Shown here in pieces: positions 24,701 through 36,700 of a stretch of DNA of 64,000 nucleotides. The number at the start of each line of letters is the position of its first letter. Positions within the stretch are counted from its first letter, which is position 1. Under the pieces are notes generated by a model. The model did no database searches and was not told the origin of the DNA. It saw nothing but the letters and a program-made list of their open reading frames with translations. This DNA is from Pieris napi (taxonomy: Eukaryota; Arthropoda; Insecta; Lepidoptera; Pieridae), in the NCBI RefSeq assembly GCF_905475465.1, contig NC_062244.1, positions 7,142,501 through 7,206,500 on the forward strand. Reading direction: 5' to 3'. The translations under genes and the position numbers were made by a program.

Positions 24701-27700
24701 CACAGCCGAAGTATAGCACAAAAATAAATAAAATACTGTACACCATAAATCTATTTATTTATATATATATATTTCATATTAATAATAACTTTTAATACCA
24801 TAATATATTTGTGAATCACTATATATATGTGCTAGTCAATCTTCACCCTGTTCCTCGTAAACTTACCATTACAAGCGTGAGTGTTACAGGCTCTAAGCAT
24901 ATCATCGGGTCCACTGCATGGGGGTCGTCGACATCTCCTAGAACGGGCTTGTTGGCCCCCTCCACAAGGGGCAGAACAGGCTTCCCACGGACCCCAACCT
25001 TCCCATCCATCTTCTTCTGGGGGTGTACTGCTACATGCCCCTTGGGCGTTGCAATATCTCTCTTCTTCACGGGCTAGAGACAACTGGAAAATAAGATTTT
25101 ATAAATATTAAATGCCACCATTTATATATTATTAAGCAATTACATTAGTTATTAAATATTATATTTATTGGGTTGCTTCTTATTTTGCAAATACGCCTAT
25201 AATTCAAAAATACTTAATGGTATCGAAAAAAAAACTATCAGATATGGGTGTAACTCAATGTGTGTATTAAAGAGTTAATCTGAATTCAAAGTATATATAT
25301 TTACCCTTATTTGTTCCGGTGTAGGTGCCTTACATAGGAATTTGAATCGCTTTTCAGTGTAACTGCCATCAGACGCATTACCTGTAAAAATAATGAATCA
25401 TATCATCATGGTTTTTACTTCAAAATATTACCATAATCTAAAAATTATAACAGTCAAATATTTTTTCATTTGGATTTATTATATAACTAGTAATTTTAAG
25501 CTAATTATATTTTTGTTAACTGGGTCATTCTTCTTTTTAACCTACAATTAGTTGTCTCCACCAATCAGTGAGAAAATAAACAAGGAAATTACTATTATTT
25601 TTTTCTTAATTGTATTTCAACATGCACTGTACTATATGCATAATGGCTATGCACGATCAAATAACAAATATATTGAATAATTTAATTGTAAAAGTACGTG
25701 ACAAAGTAGTAAAGCGTGACAGAAGTGTATATCATACAAATTCCCTATGTCTCCCGCTACCTCAGCTTGCGTTTAATCCATAATATTACGAAAAAATTAT
25801 ATGATGACACAAAACATAAAAATATCTTATAGCTCCTAAATATATTGCCTATCATGCAATAGCAACCATTATTTTTTATCACTTTTAATAAAATATTTAA
25901 AAAATATCAAATACTTGTCTCCTACTGCCTGGTGTTTTATTTTGTAAATTCTGTCACGTGGGTTGTCCTTCGAAATACGCGTTTGTGCCGCTCGTCTTTG
26001 TGGCCTGTGATTGAAGGTTTAGACCTCCTTCCCCCCCTTGGTACACTTTCCCCTATGAGATCAAAAGTCAGCGCGTCAATCGCTCGAAAGCTGTGACAGA
26101 AGGTGTGTGTTTTTATTCGGCTACCGCTTCGTCACGTAAGTAATGGATTCAAAATATAGTTATTGTTGTTACTTTTTGTTGTCTACTCTTACGTTATAAG
26201 AAATATTTTGTTGTCAATGAGTAAATTATAAATTATATGTCAGCTTTTAAATGTTATCGACTTAGCAACAAGTTTTTACCCCTACGTCACATGTCAACTC
26301 TGTCACACTTTTACCTAATGGCAAACAATTTTTTCGAAGATTATGGGTTTCGCCAAATATCCTGGAACTTCTTTGAATCAGGGCATGGAAAAGGAGCTTC
26401 TGATGGTTGGAGGGACAATGAAACGCCAAGGTGATGCCATAGTAGGTAGAGGAAACTATAGCAGATGTTCCAATTCTTATCCACTTTCAAGATGCCAACA
26501 AATTTAAACGGTTCATTTTGACAGACTAAGACTTAGAAAAGGTAGCAACAACGATTCCAAATAATATTGTGCCCCTGAAAGGAACAAAGCAAGTCCACCA
26601 AATGTTCACGGAAACTCGTCTTAAACCATAGGGTATTTAGTTGTTGCTGTGAACAATTCTGTTCTTACGACGTTGTTTTCTTATTCTAAATTTATCAGCC
26701 TCTGCCTATATATATATATATATACTGTGGGCGTGTTCTTATCTAACGAAAAAGAAGACGATATAATTCATGATGTGGAAGATTTCATGCTCACTGATAT
26801 TATGAACACAATTAAAATGCCCCGAAAAAGATTTTACGATATTATGTATACATAATCCAGCCCAGATGAATCAACCAATGAAGGTCAGCCTTTCGCCACG
26901 CTTAAAACGAAAGATCCAACTGATCAAACTGCTGTCTGCGGTACTACTTACCAAACACTCCAGGCTCCGAATGTTAATAAAAAGGGAAGAGACAATATTT
27001 CTAGTTCGAAGAGCCACTATCAATATTCGAAAAATAAGACTTTCTATCAATGGCTTAATGATTATTTTATTTTATATTTTTGGAAACGTTAATTTGATGT
27101 TAAGCTATACTAGACTTTAATTACTTAAAACGAATGAGTAGTCATTTAATTTACTAAAATATGAATCTCTTATTCTAAAGGTTCTCAAATGTGATTTCAA
27201 TAATTATCTAAGTTCGATCTCATGTTATTTTATATGACAATGATGAAGACTGAAAAGATGTATAACAAAATAAATTATTTTAGAACAATAAACCTGTTTT
27301 ATACCAAAACGCAGCCTGGTATCCCCTAGAATATCAAACTCCGTCACGATGTTGTCTCCTGATAGGAAAATTATTTTTGTCTTTTATATATTTTGTTATG
27401 ACTAGTGCAACATTTAAAATTTATATTTATATTATTTGATTATATTGCTATCTGTGATATTGGTATTTATTTTTAAATGATAGTAAAAATTGATTTATAG
27501 CAAAAAATTCATTTATATTAGCAGAAAATGTGACGGAGTCGTATTAGGTCACGAATAAAACATATTTTATACATACAAATGTATTATATTAATATGTTTT
27601 CTAAAAGCTCATTTAGTTAATTAATGTATTACAAAAGTAGAAGTTATTTGACAAAGAGTATTCGATAGAATAAAATAAAAGATTTCGTGCCGAAATAGTA

Positions 27701-30700
27701 AATTTTTTTGTCGAATTTTTCTTTCAGGCCTAGAAAATCGTACAAAAATCTGTAAACATCTCGGCAAACCACTTTTTCCAATAGAATAGAAAATCCGCTA
27801 TCAGAATATATATATAAACTGACAAGAAAGCTTTATATTTTTATTTTAAAAATTGAGCTAAAGCTTTATCAAATTGTAGGTTTAAAAGAAGAACGACCCA
27901 ACTGCCTTTTGTAAATTATATCCTGTTGTTCATACAGACGCAAAATACAAAAAACTTTGAATACTGTTGGGAATAAAATAAATAAATCAGTGGCGCTACA
28001 ACCTCTTTAGGTCTTGGCCTCAGATTTCTGAATCTGTTTCATGATCATTTTAAATTTAATAGGCAAGTAGGTGATTCAGTGCCTGATACACGCCGTCGAC
28101 TTTTTGGGTCTGAGACATGTCGGTTTCCTCACGATGTTTTCCTTCACCGAGCAAATGTTAAATGCGCACATATAAAGAAAATCCATTGGTGCACAGCCGG
28201 GGATCGAACCTACGACCTCAGGTATGAGAATCGCACGCTGAAGCTACTAGGCCAACACTGTTGGGAATACATAAGAATTTGGAATGCACTTCACAAGACC
28301 AAACTAAAATAAACTATTATCACACAATATATCTTACCAAGCATTTGCACCCACGGAGTCCAGGCAGTTGCCTTCCGAACCTCACAAGGTCGTAAATCAC
28401 AAGGCAGCCTCTCGTATTTTGGTCCTTCGCAGTCCGAACCGCCATGTTTGGGTGCAGGGTTACTACAATTTCTGCGTCGTTCTTTAGCCCCTGAGTTGAT
28501 TCCACACCCAACTCCTGAGCATGGAGACCAGGCACTCCATGATGACCAGCCTCCATCAACTGGAGCTAAATTGGGGTCTGAAATAATAGATATAGTATGA
28601 TAAGTATTGTTGATTATGGAAAATACATTTAATAATTATTTTTTTATTTGAATTAATTGCAACATTTTTTTCTTTTTTTGCATTTGATTAGTTGCAACAT
28701 ATAGCCTTTAGAGCAATAATTTATATATGAATGTTATAATGGATCCCTAAACATGAGGTCGTAAATTCTCTTAAATATAAAAGATTAATTTATTAATATA
28801 TTATTTCTATTTGAAGTCGCATCAACGCCAAAGCTTTAGATAATAAAATGATAGATAGTATTGTCTTTGATTGACATAACCTTTACACATTTAAAGAAAA
28901 AACTTTTTGACCGGATTGAACACTCCGCCCGCACTTTTGACTGTGACCACGCACGCTGTAAAGCACGCGAAACGTCGGATAAATTTAAAATTATGTTAAA
29001 TAGTTGTAAATTTATAATAAAACATAACTTCAATCCGGTCAAAAAGATTTTTCTTTAAAAAATGATAGATATTCCATATACATGTATATAAGGTTATTTA
29101 CCAGGACATGGAGGCAAATTAGCGCAGTACATATCGCTAACATCCAGACCGACGCAGACTCGTCCACCAAATTTGGGTTCAGGGGATGTACAGGTGCGTC
29201 GCCGGGACTTGACTGCGATGCCACAGGTGTTTGAACACTCGGACCACGGAGACCAGGCTGACCAACCACCATGAACCGTACAATTTGCCACTGCTATACT
29301 TGCACCTGGAAAAAAGTGGTTATCTTTGCTTACTAATAAATAATATGAGGAATTATCTGGGTTTTTTAATGAGCTATTTAATTTTCTTTCACTGATGGTC
29401 ATGGACGTTTAAACAATGCTTGTTTAAAATCTCGTAATCCGCAATGAGGCATGGGATAAACATATTTCTGGTCAATCGTTCGCCGCAAATCAAACCTCAC
29501 CTTCAAGTCTCAGACGCGGTATATATGTCGCAGTAAAGTAGTTAAATCAGAGAGTTAATTGAATCTCTAGATATTCAATTAAATATCGATATTCAATCAA
29601 CTCGCTAAAATTCGGTCAGACAAGTGACTGAACGAAACGCTTAACGAGTTTCCTAAACGTTCCCAGACAACAAGACGCATTTCAACTTTGGTAGGGTGAC
29701 AAAGATTGTAAAAAAAATCATATTTTTATATTTTCCTATATATATTTTCGTTTAATATTTCTTTATTTAGGAAAATGAATAGCCAATAAAAATATTTTTT
29801 TTTTGTTTTATGTTTCTTTAATTAAAAAAAAATATAATAGAAAATTCGAGTAAAATAAAAAAAATCATTTATTTACCTGCACACTTCTGTCCCCCATTCG
29901 CTGGTCTAGGGTTGTCACATCGCCTGGTCCGACACATACACATGTCGGGTTTATCATCGTAAGTGTTTCTAGGTGTTCCGTCCTGCATACAAGGCTCCCA
30001 GTCTGACCAAGATGACCAACCGCCATCAACTTAAAAGTTAAAACAGAAAGTTATTGACAAACTTATAATTATTTTACATAATTTAAAAATTTTCCCGACG
30101 TTTCGCGTGCTTTACAGCGTGCGTGGTCGCGGTGACAAAAACCTGGCGGTGAAACGTCGGGAAAAATTTTAAATTATGTAAAAAAATTATAAGTTTATAC
30201 ATGGCTTCAATCCGTTAAAAAAGTGTTTTCTATAAAAGTTATTGACATTTTTGTAAAGAAATATCTATATAACTAAGTAGCTTTGGTCTATTTTTATCAA
30301 AGTGAAGTTCTTTCGAATAACTTTAAATAATAATAAACGTAGAAATATTCAACACCAAACGGTTTCTAAATCTATATATATATAATGAAAATGGTCTTCG
30401 TTTGAGGCTCAATCACGCCTAAACCACTCATCGTATGAAACATGTACATGTACATGATCGTACATGAAACTACCACCATTCGATGCGAAATTTTTCCTAG
30501 ATGGTTTATGGCTATTTATTTATTAAATTCCACCGTTCCTTCATTTTTTTATTGTTGTTTTACTTTTATGAAAATTTATCCATACGGACTTCACCGCGGA
30601 AACATTTGGGCAGGCTTCCTAGAACCTCTAAACGTCAACATCTGTTAAAAACTCGATTTTCGAAATATTTCAATTTTCTTAGCGGGAAGTTAAAAAGAAG

Positions 30701-33700
30701 AATAATAAAAATATGAAAAAAAATAAAATAATGAAACATAAAATTTATTTTAATTCGTCCAGCAAAGCGGGCGCGAAACGGCTAGTATGAAATAAAAGGT
30801 GCAAATAGTTATTTAATTAACAAACTAGTTTTATAAACCAACCAGGTGTGCTGACAGTGGGACACGTAGCCGTGTTCTGTATAAAGTAAGTCTGGTGTAA
30901 ATGAGGTGGAGCCCGAATACAGTTTTCCCTGGCATCGTCCCACCCGCAGTGTGGGTCTGTGGCACCCACGCAACTTGACCTGGTCTTGTATCTGGAACAT
31001 CGCTCGCTTCCCAGACGAAGTACACCCGTATCACTACCTATGTAGAGCGACATCTGTGGAATAGGTTTTTAATATTACATTATGTTCCTTTTCTTTCACT
31101 ATGGAAAGTCTTTTTGGCCTTTTTCATCTAAGCAAAGGGGCCTTCACAAATGTTTTCTTATTTATATACACTCGTTTTATGTTAATTATATTAAAATACA
31201 TACATAAAATACTTAGTCTCGACAGTTAAAATAACTAAAAAAAGGGTGCGTGTACTTATGTACGCGCGTAAGAAGTTATACTTCTTTGGCATTATTAAAA
31301 ATAGTTTTTATTGCATGCAAATAATTGATTACAATCAAATAATCAAAGACTGGAAAAGGAGTCATTATAGTCAATAAAGTTCAGTTTACATTTGAAAAAT
31401 TAAATAAATAAATATTTATTATTATTCTCTTACATTAAGTGTAACATAAATTCTATTATTATTATTCGAATGTTGTTTTTAAATTATGTCCAATGCCGTA
31501 GCATCTTCCGTGGGCAACTTCATTTTGTTAATTTTGTGTCACGGTGCGCGCGCATCGTAAAATTTCACTCTCATCAATTTTTCATAACGCGCCTAAAGAA
31601 GTATAACTTCAAAAATTAAATATTTTAATTTAAATAATTTTTTGCGTTGTATGTTGTTTCATTCTTCTGTTTTAGTAGTGTTAGAAAGAGACATGCACAT
31701 TTCAACAGAGTTTGAGAGTTTAACAGATATTTTTTTTTTTTTTATTAACAGTTAATTATTACTTACAGAATCCTTAACAAACTGCATAGTCTGGATATCG
31801 TATCCACCATTGCCATCCTTCAACTTCCAAATTTCGACCACGCATGCGCCCTCATACCGCGGCAGAATTGCCAACTTTATAATACTACTTTTCTGTGTTG
31901 CCACAAACACGACCAGCTGCTTTCCAACATTTTTAGTGTTGGCAACATCGACTGTAACGTGAGTGAACCGTTCTAGAGTGGCTTTGTACACTGGTCCTCC
32001 AGAGATTGGTTGTATTGCGTCGTACATTAAGTGATACCGGTGGTATTCTAATGCGAGTCTGAAAAATATGGTATTCTGAGAAATGAAGTTATATGAAATA
32101 AATTTCAATATTTTTTAAAACATTTTTAATGAATTTTTTTATCTGTTTTACTATTTTTGCGGCTTACTGGTAACTTTTTTTAATTGAACTAAATGGTTTT
32201 ATAACATATTTAATATATGGTTCTTTATTTTCGATGTCGGAAAATCTATTGTAACAAAGTTTTAATTTGTGTGTATTTTTTTTTTAAATTAAAATATTTA
32301 CATTCTGAATAATTTATACTTATATATTTAAGTTTGTGGGGTTACTATATTCTTACCTTGTATCATTAGCACATCGGAAATGTTCCCTAACTTCTTTGGA
32401 AGGAGACTTGGGTTCCCACGTAGAAGTGGGCGAGTCTTGCACTTTGTATGGCCCTTCGAATGCTGCATGTATATCTGACATATTGTATATGCACACAGCG
32501 CTGCCAGCTATGCTGTTTCTATAATACAAATTACGGTGTTATTCATAGTCATTATACTATGCATTTAGTACGTATATGGAGTTAAACTTTAGTAGTTTCA
32601 AAATAAGAACAAAAATTTGTATTTGCGTTGAAATTATTGTCTTTGAGGACATAAACAATGTCAATCAGATTTCTGCTACTCGTTTGATTAGATTCTTTAA
32701 TAATATTGTCTTTGATTAACATAACCTTTACACATTTAAAGAAAAAACTTTTTACCGGATTAACCACGCACGCTGTAAAGTACGCGAAACGTCGGATAAA
32801 TTTAAAATTATGTTAAATAATTGTAAATTTATAATAATACATAACTTTAATCCGGTAAAAAGTTTTTTCTTTAGATTCTTTAAGTGATTCAACACTGCTA
32901 GATTATTTTATATGGGGTTTTGTTAGAGAACCGAAATGATTGCAGCAGTGAAAAAGAACCACGATTTTGTCAAAAGGCGATGAAAAACCTCGATGAAAGA
33001 TTCGACGTGGTGGATATTTATCAGATATAATTTTTCATCACCTTACAGTTTTTATACAATAAAGATATTAATCATTGTCATTTTAAAACGTAGTTAAAAA
33101 TCAGCGTTAAAATTATTGTCTATAAATGTTATGTATTGTTTTATTTTGATTTACAAAACTCAGGAATGAGAATCGCACGCTCAACCCACTAGGCCAATAC
33201 TGCTCAAAATATTCCGGTGTTTTAAGTAATAATAAGCATGATTTTCAAAATGTCCCTCTAGTATCAATATCAATAATTAGAAAATCATTCAACCAATTTA
33301 ATGTAGTTCATTAAATGAAGCGTCGAAGACGCAAACATGGTTACACGTTACAATTCAATAGCAATAATGATTACCTTATATAGTAATCATTATTGCTATT
33401 GAATTTTTGGGTTTTCAAACGTTAACTACTTTCGTACGCTGATTTTATTATCATTATGTCATTGATCATTATGTTGGTGGAAACAATAATTTTGATCCAA
33501 GATACGATAATTTTACGGTCCTGGTACGATAGTCCAACTATCTACTAGCCGTGCGATTCTGTAACTCACTTTTCGAAGTCGTGAAGCAGTGATTTTATGA
33601 TTTGGCACTCTGATTAGGAGGGAGCTTGTAGTTTATTGTTTATCAGAATGCCAAATCGCAAAATGACTGCTTCACGACTGATTCGAGCGACCGCCGCTGT

Positions 33701-36700
33701 GAAGACCGCTGTGTGAGTTCGAAAAGTGAGTTACATAATCGCAAGGCTGGTTTTTAACACTGGTAAGCACCAGCCACACTTACGTAGGGGTACTGAATAC
33801 AGCTACAAGTAATTTCTCCTGAGGCAGGTACTCCATACTTTGCACTTCGTCGTAGTTGAACGACACGTCACCGGGCACTGAACATTTCAGGCGAGCCTTT
33901 ATGAACGTACTCCAGTTGTCTTTCATCACTAGATGTCCACCTAAGTCGTTTTTGCACACTCTGGCGACCCGGGAGTAAAAAATCTGAAAAAAAAAAACAG
34001 TAAATTTATTAGAGATGGCAAAAAAAATCTATATAATAATTCTATGTGCCGTACAAATACTTGAATTTGAATACTAAAAAATAATTTTACATGAGGATTA
34101 TATTTAAATGTACTATATTCCTATTTCTATTCCTTCCTATTAGATTCCAGGGATTAGCCTAAATGAACTGGGTTCGATTCTAAGCGAAACAATGTTAGGA
34201 GTGGGAAGCACAAAAGGCAGTACAATTGAGTAGTAGCTGAAGGCACAATACCCTGAAACGACGGTACTACAATTGAATCAACTTTTTAAATAGAAATAAA
34301 ATATTATCTGGCTTATCCTTAAGTAACATGTTTTATATTTACTCTCCATGTTGGTTATTTGTCTTTATTAATATTAAGATTTCATATTATTTTTTGTTTT
34401 ATTACTATTTTGTATTGTAAATTAAGTTTCGCACTGTTGCACTTCTTTACAATTATTTTAAAGTTTTCTTTAATTATGGTTTCCTGGAAGAGATCACTTG
34501 CCAAAGGCTGCCAGTTGCACCATGTTTTTTAAGATTATTGTTAATATTATTATGTAATTCCTGTGCAAAGCAGTGTTCATATTTTTTTTTTTAAGAACCA
34601 AATTCTTGAGAAAGTGATCTTAAGTGTTACACGCAACAAAAATTTTCCTTATAATATTCTTAAGTATTAACTTACGGCCATATGGTGTTAATGGTCCTAG
34701 ACATTAAAACCCTTTTATGGTCAAGTAAGAAATACTTCAGCACTATAACACCTGTCGTGGCTAGTTTATTATCTAGCCCGGAAAACGATAAGGTAACTTA
34801 AAGACATCGCTTGAATCCTTAAATATTTAATATGCACTTTGAGTAACAGAAAGCTTAATCGTTTTTTTCTCTACGTTTCTTTAACTTTGATAAAATTACT
34901 TTGGGTAATAATACTCATATTAAGACTGCCTTTTAACGTCTTAAGTTTTTATACTGAAAAGGGCATTAAAGATACATTAGAATGAGCCTAGTAGACTAAA
35001 ATTGGGATAGCTGATGGAAACGCGTATCTCGTTCGTATATTATGTATATTAAGTTTCTCATGTAATTTTTTTTTTTTTGTAATGAGAAATAAAGTTCTTT
35101 AAACATAATATTCTTAATTATTATTAGCCGAGTCGTTAGTTTCTTTTAAAAGAACTTTAAGCGATTTAACTATTACTTAATAATATTAAAAAGAAGAAAG
35201 ATTTGTATTTCTTGATATCTGTAAAGAATGCAATCAAAACTAAATGGACCGATTTCTTAAATTCTTTTACTATTAGAATACTACATTACTATATAGGCTA
35301 TATTTATTTTCCCAGAGAAACATGCTACAATTGCATTAACGTAAATTTTACAACAAAAGTATATCAACAAGCGCGTAATAAAATTAAGTAATTCAACATT
35401 TAATTTAATATTCTCTACATTCTATTTAAAATCTACGCTTCGTAGAAATTACGTCTTGTATTTTAAAAATAGAACTCCGTCTCAATCAATCACAGATAAA
35501 AGATAAATTCAATATATATTCAATCCAAATTAGCTATTGAACAGCAATGTTTACGCACGATTGAGTCCATAAAAATGTAAATACCATTCACAATATACAA
35601 ATACTTTGAATTGTAAAATAATTTCCTGGCAACGATTTAAAATAATCTAAGCCTTATTACTGAGGAATAGGAGTGAAGCTCGTATAATCATAAGTTATGT
35701 CACTGACGTATTGCAAGCTATTTAAGGTTTTAGCCTGATACAACTGGATTACTGTAATGGGTTTATTTTTATAGCTATTTTTGAGATAACTGTTGCCTTA
35801 TAGAACACTTAACCAAAATTCCAAAATTGCTATTTATGTATTTACGTTGTATATTCGCGGATGCTTGGCGACTTCTTCGATTCTAACATATTTTCAAATG
35901 TATTTGGTTGGCCTCATGCGTGATGTTTGAGCTTAAATAAAAATATATTCATGCTTACATTTCTTTAACTATTATTTTATTATCAAATATTTTTTTACTT
36001 TTAATAAAATTATATTTTTATACGAAGAGTCTATATCCAATGTTTTGTAAAAGCAAAACCTTCGTTACTACAATTGTTACTGTGGCTTTCTATATGAACA
36101 TTATTATAACAAATAAGTACAGTCTTTTTTTTTCTATATTAGGACAAATCGGATCTTTTGATAATATAAAAATATCGTTCGACGGATTTCTCGTTAAACG
36201 GAAATTAATCAATAAAGCTTTTTATAAATTTGAGGAATACTTAAATGATCCTAATCCTTAGGATTGATTTGCTCCAGTTCAAACAATTTGTATGACAATA
36301 CTTGGCGATTAAAAAGAGTGGCGGAAAGTTTCTTGCCAGTTCTTCTTACCCGCTCTACGCCCTTGACTTGCGAATTGGTAAATGTAAATTTACAATTAAT
36401 TTAACTTGACAATTCATAAACACTTGTTTACCTACATGAATAAAGATATTTTTCTATACATACTACTATTGGTGAAATGTTTTAAATAATTATTTTGTAT
36501 GCATTCAGAATATAATTTGCAGGCAACACAATTTAATTTCGTAAAGTAAATACCTTTCCACAGTTCAAATGTTCGACAGCCACTTCTCTGAATACGAAGT
36601 AAACGAAGTGGTCATCTTCGAAACTCCCTACAAATTGTGGTTCGTTCAAGGAGTTTGGATCGTACTGGGTCGTACGCAGCATTCCTGTGTTGCGAGAGGC

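Noticed and set aside
24811..25111. Plus-strand ORFs over the TSR 5 region
   Set aside because: They are antisense to a well-supported Sema5c exon with conserved TSR residues.
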